64,000 nt of DNA from Rhizobium laguerreae (GTDB lineage Bacteria; Pseudomonadota; Alphaproteobacteria; Rhizobiales; Rhizobiaceae). Numbering within the stretch: position 1 is the stretch's first letter; the number at the start of each line of letters is the position of its first letter. A model generated the notes under the pieces. The model did no database searches. It was not told the DNA's origin and saw only the letters and a program-made list of their open reading frames with translations. The stretch spans positions 1,347,033 through 1,411,032 of the forward strand of contig NZ_MRDM01000014.1 of assembly GCF_002008165.1 (NCBI RefSeq), written 5' to 3'. The translations under genes were made by a program, and so were the position numbers. Positions 17,449 through 25,091 of the stretch are shown piece after piece.

Positions 17449-17764
17449 GCTGCCTGATTCCTTAGAGCCTTTCCGGGTTAGATTGAAGCATTCTGCCGGA
17501 GCAGGTTTTCGTCAGGGCAAAGGCGATTGGCGAAGGGCATACCTCTTGGTACGTCCGAGCCGATCGCCTTTGTCCTGGCGGAAAGATGCCCGGCCCTTCG
17601 GGTTGGCTGAAACGGGCCGGCTGATCGACCGGCCGGCTTGGCCGTAGAGCTTGGCTACGACGCGCGCCGGCCGGTCGACCATCCGACTCCGTTTGAGCCA
17701 ACAGAATGCTTCAAGCTGACCAGGAAAGGCTCTAAATCGATTCCGATTTAAGGAATCAGGCAGC
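17449..17764. repeat. Composite palindromic mosaic repeat inserted in luxR (copy A)
   Basis: The outer ends are a perfect 16-bp inverted repeat: GCTGCCTGATTCCTTA (17449-17464) and its complement (17749-17764). Inside is a second layer, 17463-17734, whose arms start TAGAGCCTTTCC and end GGAAAGGCTCTA. This layer matches the repeat at 59778-59942 over most of its length but holds an extra GC-rich block of about 110 bp (around 17590-17700). AAATCG-ATTC-CGATTT at the right edge recurs at 25063. There is no transposase, so it is a non-autonomous repeat. Confidence 0.8.
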
Positions 17765-18325
17765 GTCGCAGGCATTCGATTTCGCGCCGGGTGAGCGTCT
17801 CTAACGGGCCATCCTCCATGGAGCCGTAGAGCAGCGCCATCGCCTGCTCTCGCGTGGGCATAGGACAGCCGCCTGAGAAGGCGAAGATGTATTGTTTCAG
17901 GTCAGCGTCGTGCAGCGTGAAGGCGAAGGTATTCTTCAGCCCATGCATCTGAAAGAGCACAATGAGTTTGCGGTTTTCCTGATTGGCGGCGCTGCCCGCA
18001 AACGACCCCTCCTCGCAGAAGATCGGCACGATTATCCGCTTCATCGCGGTCACCAGTCTGCTGCAATAGAAGAGATCGGCAGCCTCGTAAAAGCCGACAA
18101 GGCTTCGCGGCCAATTGCTGATCAACCGGTTTTCGGTGAAAGCTGTGCGATCGCCCCGCGGGAAAGCCGAGAGCAGACAGAAACGAAGCCCACAAGCTTC
18201 GCCATCGCGTCGAGCCGTTCCTTGCCGTCGTCGGCCGAAACCCCGGCGCGATCGGCCTGCGAAGGCGAAAATGCAGCATCCTCAGCGCAGTCGCCGACTG
18301 CGCGTTCACGTCTTTTCAACTTCAT

Positions 18326-18699
18326 ATCCTCGAATGGCCAGCTTCGGCTCGGCCTTGCTGTCACCGGGACATCAGCAAAGACGGTTTCTGCCCGCATCCC
18401 GAGGATACGAAGCATCAAAAACGCGAACTGGACTGATACAGCGGGAAGAACGGAGACGAAGTCTTGCGCTCATCCTTATGTTGCCGCCCTTATAAGATCG
18501 TCCCGGGAAATCAGCAAATATTTATTCCGCATGGCTCCCATGCAGGCGCTACAAATTGATGTGGCGGCAGACAGCGGCCCCATCGCCGGCCAGGGCGGGC
18601 GTCTAAATTTGTTATCAAAGTCTTACGATGGGTTTAGGCAATTTTTAAATGTGGCAGGCTAGAGTGGGGCTCGTGGTCTTGCGTTGTGTAGAGAGTCCA
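18326..18699. other. Upstream region of sciP
   Basis: No supportable gene is seen in these 374 bp. The part nearest sciP is A/T-rich and holds a CtrA-type box at 18634-18648. The rest may include eroded 5' sequence of the luxR pseudogene. Confidence 0.4.
18634..18648 (+). promoter_or_regulatory. Candidate CtrA box upstream of sciP
   Basis: TTAG-N7-TTAA (18634-18648) differs by one base from the CtrA consensus TTAA-N7-TTAA and lies 52 bp before the sciP ATG. In Caulobacter sciP is CtrA-activated, so the position fits, but the box is short and this is inference. Confidence 0.4.
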
Positions 18700-18975
18700 A
18701 TGACCGAAATGATACGTCCCCGAGTAAAATATGTCATCGGCCCCGATGGCAGCCCCCTGACGATCGCGGATCTTCCGCCGCCCAATACGCGGCGCTGGGT
18801 GATTCGCCGGAAGGCAGAGGTTGTCGCGGCTGTCCGCGGTGGCTTGTTGAGCTTGGAAGAGGCCTGCGAGCGTTACACGCTCACGGTCGAAGAATTCCTG
18901 TCCTGGCAGTCGTCGATCAACAGCCACGGTCTTGCCGGCCTGCGCACCACGCGCATTCAGCAATATCGTCACTGA
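18700..18975 (+). CDS. sciP: Cell-cycle regulator SciP (CtrA inhibitor, DUF1153)
   Basis: The 91-residue protein starts at the ATG at 18700 (MTEMIRPRVKYVIGPDGSPL), matching the family start; the frame is open 17 codons further up without family similarity. It is almost co-linear with Caulobacter SciP: IADLPPPNTRRWVIRRKAEV, GGLLSLEEACERYTLTVEEF, and the C-terminal HGLAGLRTTRIQQYR. The middle is a Trp-repressor-like helix-turn-helix. In Caulobacter SciP binds CtrA at CtrA-activated promoters and blocks recruitment of RNA polymerase in G1. Here it lies 1.9 kb from ctrA on the same strand, within a cell-cycle gene cluster. Confidence 0.93.
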   Translation: MTEMIRPRVKYVIGPDGSPLTIADLPPPNTRRWVIRRKAEVVAAVRGGLLSLEEACERYTLTVEEFLSWQSSINSHGLAGLRTTRIQQYRH

Positions 18976-18998
18976 TCACACCCCAGTATCGACGACAT

Positions 18999-19487
18999 TT
19001 ATTTCGGGCCGGACGCATCTCCCATGAGGGAATGAAGAAGGCCCGAAATCACTGACGAGGCCGCGTAGCACCAGAGGCCGGGCTGCGTGAAGGCATCCGC
19101 CAGCCCCGTCGTCTTCGCCGCCGCAATGACGATCGCGACGAGCAGCACATCCATCATCGACCACTTGGACAGATGCGGTACGACGCGACGATAGAACAGG
19201 CTGCCGGCCCCACCCCCGGAGGCCGTCGCTTCTGCGGTGATCCCCATCGCCTCCACGGTGATGCCGATCATCTTCAGAAACGGGAGCAGGATCGAAACCA
19301 GGGCGACGATTGCCGCCAGCAGCTCGTCCCCGCCTTGCCAGAGCGAGACGATGATTTCGATGAGCGACGGCGTTTCGTCGAAGAAATACAGCGTCTCGAA
19401 ACGGACCAGCGGCAAGACGAGGCCCAGCGCCAGGAAGAACGGCGCAGCCACGAGAAGCACGGGGCGAGCCATCGAAAGCGCACTCAT
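18999..19487 (-). CDS. PqiA-like (paraquat-inducible protein A) membrane protein
   Basis: The start is taken at the ATG at 19487 (MSALSMARPVLLVAAPFFLA), giving 162 residues; upstream residues in the open frame are not family-like. Four hydrophobic stretches are visible: about 8-27, 45-70, 107-128 and 132-152. The segment PHLSKWSMMDVLLVAIVIAA matches the KWSM-D-V motif of PqiA domains. PqiA proteins sit in the inner membrane and support lipid transport by the MCE protein PqiB; this is a single-domain version with no pqiB nearby. It is convergent with sciP (23-bp gap) and divergent from the acetyltransferase gene. Confidence 0.75.
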   Translation of the reverse strand: MSALSMARPVLLVAAPFFLALGLVLPLVRFETLYFFDETPSLIEIIVSLWQGGDELLAAIVALVSILLPFLKMIGITVEAMGITAEATASGGGAGSLFYRRVVPHLSKWSMMDVLLVAIVIAAAKTTGLADAFTQPGLWCYAASSVISGLLHSLMGDASGPK

Positions 19488-19620
19488 TGCCCTGAACCTC
19501 TCATCGATCCGACATTTTGCATGAACACTCTGTCTCCTGCCTGTATTGCCTCCACGGCTTGGCACGACCGCGCCGCCATGTCACGGTCCGCTACGACAAT
19601 ATCGGTTATGAGGAAAGACA

Positions 19621-19899
19621 ATGGACATTCGAAGTGAGGAAGGCGTCTCCGGCGGCCGCTATGCGGCCGAGGTCGAAGGGCACGAGGCGGAGATGACCTA
19701 TTCACGCACATCGCCTAAGCTGGTCATCATCGATCACACGGGCGTTCCCGATTCGCTGCGCGGTAAAGGTGTCGGCCAGGCGCTGGCGCTCCACGCCGTG
19801 GAGGCAGCCCGCAGCGGCGGCTGGAAGATCATCCCGCTCTGCCCATTCTTCAAGGCGCAGGCGCAACGCCATCCGGAATGGAAGGATGTCGTGAATTAA
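19621..19899 (+). CDS. Small GNAT-type N-acetyltransferase (YjdJ-like)
   Basis: The 92-residue protein has a short acetyl-CoA-binding motif: HTGVPDSLRGKGVGQALALHAVEAARSGG contains the R-G-K-G-V-G pyrophosphate loop. It ends CPFFKAQAQRHPEWKDVV, the hallmark of the YjdJ / human GTLF3B-like one-domain GNAT family. The substrate is unknown. It faces away from the PqiA-like gene across 133 bp. The sequence AAGACA upstream of the ATG is only a weak ribosome site. A RIME-type palindrome follows the stop codon. Confidence 0.85.
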   Translation: MDIRSEEGVSGGRYAAEVEGHEAEMTYSRTSPKLVIIDHTGVPDSLRGKGVGQALALHAVEAARSGGWKIIPLCPFFKAQAQRHPEWKDVVN

Positions 19900-19946
19900 T
19901 GCATGTCGCCCAAAAACGCACAGCGGGTTTGGGACAAGGACACGCA
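19899..19946. repeat. Partial RIME-type palindrome after the GNAT gene
   Basis: ATGCATGTCGCCCAAA at the left pairs imperfectly with TTTGGGACAAGGACACGCAT at the right. The GCATGTCGC core is shared with the second palindrome of the repeat at 17162. It overlaps the stop region of the GNAT gene and may serve as a terminator. Confidence 0.5.
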
Positions 19947-20104
19947 TAAAATAAATCGTCCCTGCGGGGGACGAATCTCGTTTCCGGTGGGAGCGACGCC
20001 ATAAGGCAAACACCAAAAGCCATGTATAACGGACAGCGCGCCCATCATACATGGCTTCTCAGTGGCGATCCCAGGGCGCCGAAGCCGGCACCCAGCCGTT
20101 TCTC

Positions 20105-20455
20105 TTACGCCCTTGCTCTGGCGCCGCCGTCACGCTCTTCCAGCGCTGTGGCCCTTGCATATTCCGCTTGCATCTCCTCGAGCGCCATTTCCAGCGTCTC
20201 TTCCTGCATCTTCAGTTCCTTGATCGAAACCTGCAGGTTGTCGGCCCGCTGACGCGCGGCCTTGGCGAAGGTCGGATAAGCAAAGTGATTCGGGTCGGAA
20301 ATACCGGACTTCTTTTCCTCGACGACGATCTGGCTCTCCAGATCCTTCGTCATCCGTTCGAATTCGGACATCATCATCTGCAACTGCTGCAACTGACGTC
20401 GTTTTTCGTTCACCTGAAATTCCTTCAGGCGAACGAGACTTTCTCGCGACTTCAT
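20105..20455 (-). CDS. fliJ: FliJ-like flagellar export chaperone
   Basis: I choose the ATG at 20455 (MKSRESLVRLKEFQVNEKRR), which lies 8 nt after GGGAG; the ATG two codons up is too close. The 116-residue protein is nearly all charged helix with long heptads (RRQLQQLQMMMSEFERMTKD; QVSIKELKMQEETLEMALEE), as in FliJ. FliJ escorts export substrates to the flagellar ATPase FliI in the cytoplasm. No fliI is visible here, so the assignment rests on helix pattern, length and the placement beside ctrA, which controls motility genes in alphaproteobacteria. It is divergent from ctrA. Confidence 0.75.
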   Translation of the reverse strand: MKSRESLVRLKEFQVNEKRRQLQQLQMMMSEFERMTKDLESQIVVEEKKSGISDPNHFAYPTFAKAARQRADNLQVSIKELKMQEETLEMALEEMQAEYARATALEERDGGARARA

Positions 20456-20891
20456 ACGCATTACTCCCGTGATGCGAGACCCCGGCTCAACTTGAAACCG
20501 CCCTGCGCGCCGCTTTGACACGGTTTGCTAAAAAATTTCCCGCGATATTAACAAATACCTACCGCTGGTAACCTTTCGTTTACGGGCATCGTTAATGATA
20601 GGCCCGATGATTTAAGGGTCGGTAAATGCCGAGGCATGAAATTCGAACCTTTTCATTGGCGAGTCGGATGAATCACTTAGCGTCGTTTCCTAATGTTAAA
20701 GTTGAGGAGCACCTTTTTGAGATTCCTATTGGAAAACAGAGAAATGGAAAAATTGCTTAATAAATTCGATACTCCTTGCCAGAGTGAATTAGAATTTGTT
20801 AACCATTTCGTGGCAGCTTTCAAATCACGTAGCGTGTTCGGTATCGTGTAGGGGGCCAGACCACCTTTCGGCGGCGGTAAAGGGGATAATT
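20456..20891. promoter_or_regulatory. ctrA upstream region with GANTC methylation sites and a CtrA-like box
   Basis: The 436-bp divergent gap contains three GANTC (CcrM) sites close together: GAGTC 20661-20665, GAATC 20670-20674 and GATTC 20721-20725. A TTAA-N7-TAAA sequence at 20612-20626 resembles a CtrA half-consensus. The region is strikingly A/T-rich compared with its neighbours. In Caulobacter the ctrA promoters are controlled by CcrM methylation and by CtrA itself; the same logic here is inference. Confidence 0.5.
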
Positions 20892-21593
20892 ATGCGGGTA
20901 CTTCTAATCGAGGATGACAGCGCGACAGCGCAGAGCATCGAGTTGATGCTTAAATCAGAGAGTTTTAATGTTTATACCACCGATCTCGGTGAAGAAGGCG
21001 TCGATCTGGGCAAGCTGTATGATTATGATATCATCCTTCTCGATCTGAACCTGCCCGACATGTCCGGATATGAAGTGCTTCGCACTCTCCGGCTGTCCAA
21101 GGTCAAGACGCCCATCCTTATTCTGTCGGGCATGGCCGGCATCGAAGACAAGGTTCGCGGCCTCGGTTTCGGCGCTGACGACTACATGACCAAGCCGTTC
21201 CACAAGGACGAGCTCGTCGCCCGCATCCACGCCATCGTCCGTCGCTCCAAGGGCCACGCCCAGTCGGTCATCATGACGGGCGAGCTGATCGTCAACCTCG
21301 ATGCCAAGACGGTCGAAGTCGGCGGCCAGCGCGTCCACCTGACGGGCAAGGAATATCAGATGCTGGAGCTGCTTTCGCTCCGCAAGGGCACCACCCTCAC
21401 CAAGGAAATGTTCCTGAACCACCTCTACGGCGGCATGGACGAGCCGGAACTGAAGATCATCGACGTCTTCATCTGCAAGCTCCGCAAGAAACTTGCCAAC
21501 GCCGCCGGCGGCGCCAACTACATCGAGACTGTCTGGGGCCGTGGTTACGTTCTTCGCGAGCCGGATGGTGCCGAATACGCCGAAACCGCCTGA
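20892..21593 (+). CDS. ctrA: Cell-cycle master response regulator CtrA
   Basis: The ATG at 20892 (MRVLLIEDDSATAQSIELML) gives 233 residues, the usual CtrA length. The frame is open 32 codons upstream, but MRVLLIEDD is the conserved start and AAAGGGGATAATT precedes it. The receiver domain has the D7-E8-D9-type acidic pocket, phospho-acceptor D51 (ILLDLNLPDMSG) and SKVKTPILILSG. The output is an OmpR winged helix (GKEYQMLELLSLRKG, ELKIIDVFICKLRKKL, ETVWGRGYVLRE). Phosphorylated by CckA through ChpT, CtrA controls replication, division and motility. A strong terminator follows. chpT and sciP, its phosphotransfer partner and inhibitor, are both within 2.5 kb. Confidence 0.98.
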   Translation: MRVLLIEDDSATAQSIELMLKSESFNVYTTDLGEEGVDLGKLYDYDIILLDLNLPDMSGYEVLRTLRLSKVKTPILILSGMAGIEDKVRGLGFGADDYMTKPFHKDELVARIHAIVRRSKGHAQSVIMTGELIVNLDAKTVEVGGQRVHLTGKEYQMLELLSLRKGTTLTKEMFLNHLYGGMDEPELKIIDVFICKLRKKLANAAGGANYIETVWGRGYVLREPDGAEYAETA

Positions 21594-21623
21594 TATTTTT
21601 TCCGATCCCCCTTATCGGATAAA

Positions 21624-21654
21624 CGAAGATCCCGCCTTTTCGGCGGGATTTTCG
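21624..21654 (+). terminator. Rho-independent terminator of ctrA
   Basis: CGAAGATCCCGCC (21624-21636) pairs with GGCGGGATTTTCG (21642-21654) as a 13-bp stem with one G-T wobble and a 5-nt loop. T-rich sequence overlaps the 3' arm and continues after it. It lies 30 bp after the ctrA stop codon. Confidence 0.9.
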
Positions 21655-21811
21655 TTTCTGCCTGCGCAATAAGAATCCGCCCTCACCTCAGGCCGGATCG
21701 GCCTGAAATCCTCTGTTCTTTCGATCTAGGAAATAACCTGGGGCGGCCGAGACCGCTTGCACGCGGCATCATGCTCCGGTGGTGCCGATATCGGCGGAAG
21801 AGATCTGCCCG

Positions 21812-22174
21812 TCAGGCGGCGATCGCGCGGTTTCCGAAAACGGCGGTCAGGATCTTGCGATCGAACGGCTTCAGCAGGAAGTCGGTGGCTCCGGCCCGTT
21901 TGCCCGCCATGAGTTTCTTCAGATCCGCCTCGACGACGCAGTAATAGATCTTGACCTCTTTGCCGCCCTCCATGGCACGGATGGCGGCGATGAGGTCGAG
22001 GGCGCCTTCCATGCCGGAATCGACGATCAGATATTCCGGCAGCTCCGCCTGGCAGCGCTGCAGCGCCTCGCCGGCGTTGGAGGCCTCGCTGACCAGAAAG
22101 TCGAGTTCGGAGAGAATGCGCTTGCCGACCTTGCGGACGATGTCCGAATTATCGGTGATCATGAACCTTTGCAT
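21812..22174 (-). CDS. Single-domain receiver protein next to chpT (atypical response regulator)
   Basis: The 120-residue protein is a receiver domain alone. It has the phospho-acceptor D52 (EYLIVDSGMEG) and the conserved Lys (FLLKPFDRK). The acidic pair is reduced to D8-N9 (ITDNSD), and the switch Thr/Ser position reads YYCVVEAD, so signalling chemistry may be altered. It lies 121 bp downstream of chpT on the same strand and is probably co-transcribed. It resembles DivK/CpdR-type small receivers in size but not in key residues, so I give no symbol. A role in the CckA-ChpT-CtrA phosphorelay is a reasonable inference from position. Confidence 0.85.
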   Translation of the reverse strand: MQRFMITDNSDIVRKVGKRILSELDFLVSEASNAGEALQRCQAELPEYLIVDSGMEGALDLIAAIRAMEGGKEVKIYYCVVEADLKKLMAGKRAGATDFLLKPFDRKILTAVFGNRAIAA

Positions 22175-22264
22175 GGCCGCTCCTTTGCCCCCGCATTCGT
22201 CGCAGCAAGAGGCCTCTTACAACCCTGGAGAATAGGTCCATCAGGCTAACGAATCGTTACCGGA

Positions 22265-22292
22265 CGGGGCGCCGACACGGGTCCGCGCCCCG
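22265..22292 (-). other. GC-rich hairpin between chpT and the receiver gene
   Basis: CGGGGCGC (22265-22272) and GCGCCCCG (22285-22292) form a perfect 8-bp stem with a 12-nt loop just after the chpT stop codon. There is no T-run, so it may be an attenuator or mRNA-stabilising element rather than a terminator. Confidence 0.45.
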
Positions 22293-22295
22293 AAA

Positions 22296-22943
22296 TCAGG
22301 CTGCCGCAGCCACTGCCGTGAACACCAGTTCGTCGGCGCTGGCGCTGTGATCAAGCGTCATTCCGCACTCCTGCGCCAGAAGCACGGTGTAATAGGGCTG
22401 GATCGAATGGGCATCGATCGCTTCCTCGATAGTGCCGGTCGATATCTCGACGAACTTCGGCGGCAGGCGCATCAGTTTGCCTTTGGACGTGAGCTTGAAC
22501 TTCGCATCGAACTCGGGATTTTCGAGCGTTACCTCGAGCACGCCGCCGCGCGGAATGGCGGAATAGGCAACGAGGAAGAGGTTGAGCAGCAGCTTGACAC
22601 GGTTCTTGGCGACGATGGCGCGCGGTCCGTTCCAGATCACCTCGGTCTTCTTCTCGGCGACGGCGAAATCCTTGGCTGCACGCTCGGCCTCGCCGGTGTC
22701 GATCGAGGCGCCGACGGAGCCCGACGCGCCGAAGGCGAGACGTGCGAATTTCAGGCGGACGGAAGCATTGAGCGCGCTGGTGCGGATCAGGTCCATCGCA
22801 TCGGCATCGGCGCCGCCTTCATCCAGGAGCTCCAGCCCGTTATTGATCGCGCCGACCGGCGAGATGACATCGTGGCAAACGCGGCTGCAAAGAAGCGCGG
22901 CCAGATCCGGGCCGGACAGGGTGAGATTGGGGTTCTTGGACAT
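22296..22943 (-). CDS. chpT: Histidine phosphotransferase ChpT
   Basis: I start at the ATG at 22943 (MSKNPNLTLSGPDLAALLCS), 6 nt after AGGAG; the adjacent ATG at 22946 is possible. The 215-residue protein has the ChpT dimerisation helix with its phosphorylatable His in SRVCHDVISPVGAINNGLEL. A degenerate HATPase-like domain follows (VKLLLNLFLVAYSAIPRGGV). ChpT relays phosphate from CckA to CtrA and CpdR. The cluster with ctrA supports the assignment. It is divergent from the DUF1134 gene, with a 194-bp gap between start codons. Confidence 0.92.
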   Translation of the reverse strand: MSKNPNLTLSGPDLAALLCSRVCHDVISPVGAINNGLELLDEGGADADAMDLIRTSALNASVRLKFARLAFGASGSVGASIDTGEAERAAKDFAVAEKKTEVIWNGPRAIVAKNRVKLLLNLFLVAYSAIPRGGVLEVTLENPEFDAKFKLTSKGKLMRLPPKFVEISTGTIEEAIDAHSIQPYYTVLLAQECGMTLDHSASADELVFTAVAAAA

Positions 22944-23137
22944 CATTGTCTCCTGATGGGCGGCAATTTCATTGCGCCCGGAATATGCTTCATCAAAATT
23001 GCGCGAAGTTTGCGATCGTACTCGATGCCATAATGACACCATATTTGGTAAACCGATTGTTAAGATCATCGGCGCAAAATGCACCAATCGCCGCGAGCGG
23101 TTGCCCGCTCTCAGCCAAACGACGAACGGATGACACC

Positions 23138-23725
23138 ATGCGCCCTCGATTTCCGCACAGATTCATCGGCTTCTGCAGGTTACTTTCGGCCCTCATCTTC
23201 TCCTCGCTGATGGTTGCCGGGCCGGCCGCCGCCCAAGACAACGGTCAGTACACGATGCAGGAAATCGTCGACGCCGGCCACTCCTTCTTCGGTTCCGCCA
23301 GCGGCGGGCTTGCCAAGGTCGTCGAGAGTGCCTTCCAGAAATACGGCCTGCCGAACGGCTATATCCTCGGACAGGAAGGCGGCGGCGCCTTCATCGCCGG
23401 CCTTACCTATGGCGAAGGCCAGCTGAACACCAAGAACGCCGGCGAACATAATCTCTACTGGCAAGGCCCCTCGCTCGGCCTCGATTACGGCGGCCAGGGC
23501 TCACGCGTAATGATGCTGGTCTACGACCTGCCCTCCGTCAACGGCATCTATGCCCGCTTCGGCGGCGTCAGCGGCTCGGCCTATGTGATCGCCGGCTTCG
23601 GCATGACGCTGCTCAAGAACAACGACGTGCTGGTCGTGCCGATCCGCACCGGCGTCGGTGCTCGCCTCGGCGTCAATGTCGGCTATCTCAAGATCACCCA
23701 GGCGCCGACCTGGAACCCCTTCTGA
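23138..23725 (+). CDS. Exported DUF1134 protein
   Basis: The ATG at 23138 opens a signal peptide (FCRLLSALIFSSLMVAGPAAAQ) and gives 195 residues. The longer frame to 22946 overlaps the chpT start and has no family similarity. The mature protein matches the conserved alphaproteobacterial DUF1134 family, with the glycine-rich SLGLDYGGQGSRVMMLVYDL and the C-terminal IRTGVGARLGVNVGYLK. It resembles small periplasmic or outer-membrane lipid-binding domains (Ysc84/SYLF-like) in its Gly and aromatic pattern, but I would not claim that function. No operon partner is obvious. A hairpin at 23748-23768 follows the stop codon. Confidence 0.88.
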   Translation: MRPRFPHRFIGFCRLLSALIFSSLMVAGPAAAQDNGQYTMQEIVDAGHSFFGSASGGLAKVVESAFQKYGLPNGYILGQEGGGAFIAGLTYGEGQLNTKNAGEHNLYWQGPSLGLDYGGQGSRVMMLVYDLPSVNGIYARFGGVSGSAYVIAGFGMTLLKNNDVLVVPIRTGVGARLGVNVGYLKITQAPTWNPF

Positions 23726-23747
23726 GGCCTCAAAGCCGCTGGAATCT

Positions 23748-23768
23748 GCCGCCGTCCCCACCGGCGGC
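23748..23768 (+). terminator. Possible terminator after the DUF1134 gene
   Basis: GCCGCCG (23748-23754) and CGGCGGC (23762-23768) form a perfect 7-bp stem 22 bp after the stop codon. There is no T-run, so confidence is modest. Confidence 0.4.
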
Positions 23769-23841
23769 CTTGCCATGCGCGTCACGCGTGCTTAATCATC
23801 GCGGCTGACCTCGTATCAACCTTCTTACCGATGGCCGCGCC

Positions 23842-25008
23842 GTGATCGAATATGCTCTCTTGTTCGGATTGGGCTTCCTGACCGCGGCCTTCCTCGTCTT
23901 TCTGGTCTCGCCCGCCGTTCACCGCCGCATCGTCTGGTATACGGAGAACAGGCTGAAAGCGACGATGCCGCTGAGCCCGCAGGAGGTCCGCGCCCAGAAA
24001 GACATGGTGCGCGCGCTCTATGCCGCCGAAAACGCCCGCACCACCCAGGACCTTCTGCGTGAGCGCGAGAAATCCCTGTCGTTCCAGCTTCGCCACGACG
24101 CCCTCGCCGTCGATGCCGGCAGGCTTGCCGCCGAGATCGGCGAATTGCAGGCCCAGATCGGCGAGATGCATGTCGAGGCGGCCGACCAGCGCTCGCATCT
24201 GCGCAAGGACGAGAACTATATCAGTCAGTTGAAGACCAATCTGCATATTGCCGAGCAGTCCGCTGCCAACAAGGAGAGCGAACTGGCGACGATGAGGACG
24301 CGGCTGAGCAAACTCGGTGAACAGGCCGATGGGCTGCGAATAGACCTGGCCGCGCGCGAGACCGAGGCGGAGAGCCTGAAATTCCGCGTCAACGCGCTGC
24401 GTGACGAACGGGACACGCTGCGCCAGGACGTCAGCTTGCTGCAAAAGCGCGCCAAGGATGCCGAACAGAAACTGACGCAGCAGCAGCATATGGTGATCCG
24501 CCTGGAGGATAAGGCCGCGCGCGAGAGCGCTTCCGCCATCGAAAAGGAAACCCTGGTCGCTCGCCGCCAGCAGGAGATCGCCAGGTTGAAGGAGCAGTTG
24601 AAGACCGCCAACGCCGAGATCCGCAAGGTCAACCGGGTGCTGCGCGACGCCGGCCTTGCCGGGATGGTCGCGGAGCTGCCGGCGGAAATGACGACCGAAG
24701 ACACGACCACATCGACGCTCGACACCGCTGTCGTCACGGCTGAGATGGGCGAGGATGTCCGTAAACGCAGCGCCGCCCTGGCCGAGCGCCTGCAAAAGGC
24801 AAAGGCCGTAGCCGGACGCGATGGTGCGATCCGCGAGGAGATCGCCTCGATCGCCGCCAATATGGTGGCGTTGACTGCCCTGAACGAGGGTCCCTCCTCG
24901 CCGATCCGCGCGCTGCTCGTCGAAGGTGCGGAAAAGAGTCCCAACGATCGTGTCAATCTTGCCGACAGGGCAGCCGCGATCCTCGCCGATCTCCCGAGCG
25001 TCCGATAG
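23842..25008 (+). CDS. Membrane-anchored coiled-coil protein, unknown function
   Basis: The 388-residue protein starts at a GTG at 23842, directly before a single hydrophobic anchor (residues about 3-24, IEYALLFGLGFLTAAFLVFL). A long charged coiled coil runs from about residue 55 to 270 (RLAAEIGELQAQIGEMHVEA; KEQLKTANAEIRKVNRVLRD). The tail is acidic and Thr-rich (EDTTTSTLDTAVVTAEMGED), then a helical end follows. The shape resembles RmuC-like or EzrA-like membrane-tethered coiled coils, but no catalytic domain is seen. I do not recognise the family. There is no other ATG near the anchor, so the GTG start is likely. Confidence 0.8.
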   Translation: MIEYALLFGLGFLTAAFLVFLVSPAVHRRIVWYTENRLKATMPLSPQEVRAQKDMVRALYAAENARTTQDLLREREKSLSFQLRHDALAVDAGRLAAEIGELQAQIGEMHVEAADQRSHLRKDENYISQLKTNLHIAEQSAANKESELATMRTRLSKLGEQADGLRIDLAARETEAESLKFRVNALRDERDTLRQDVSLLQKRAKDAEQKLTQQQHMVIRLEDKAARESASAIEKETLVARRQQEIARLKEQLKTANAEIRKVNRVLRDAGLAGMVAELPAEMTTEDTTTSTLDTAVVTAEMGEDVRKRSAALAERLQKAKAVAGRDGAIREEIASIAANMVALTALNEGPSSPIRALLVEGAEKSPNDRVNLADRAAAILADLPSVR

Positions 25009-25091
25009 GACGCGCGGCGCGCATGTTTGACCATCATGTTTGAATTGACGCAGAACCCTGAAAATCGATTCCGATTTGAGAGGGATATGCG

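Larger units (their letters stand above)
17241..18325 (-). pseudogene. LuxR-family (autoinducer-type) regulator, frameshifted and split by repeats
   Basis: Three minus-strand pieces join into one LuxR protein. Piece 1 (18325 to about 18140) gives MKLKRRERAVGD to VSVCSRLSRG. Piece 2, in a shifted frame, gives DRTAFTENRLISNWPRS through TREQAMALLYGSMEDG to LTRREIECLR, ending near 17766. Piece 3 (17393-17241) resumes exactly where the helix-turn-helix should continue: SAAGKSSDEIAIILDL, AMRKLDSVSRMQAVAG, stop. Between pieces 2 and 3 lie about 370 bp of palindromic repeats. A reading-frame change near 18140, in a G-run, separates pieces 1 and 2. The intact ancestor would be roughly 240 residues, with an autoinducer-binding domain then a LuxR DNA-binding domain. 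It should now be inactive. Confidence 0.82.

Noticed and set aside
17447..17647. Small ORFs within the repeat block
   Set aside because: They lie inside palindromic repeats and arise on both strands because of the symmetry.
17892..18662. 256-residue plus-strand ORF opposite the luxR remnant
   Set aside because: The minus-strand pieces have convincing LuxR similarity; the plus frame has none.
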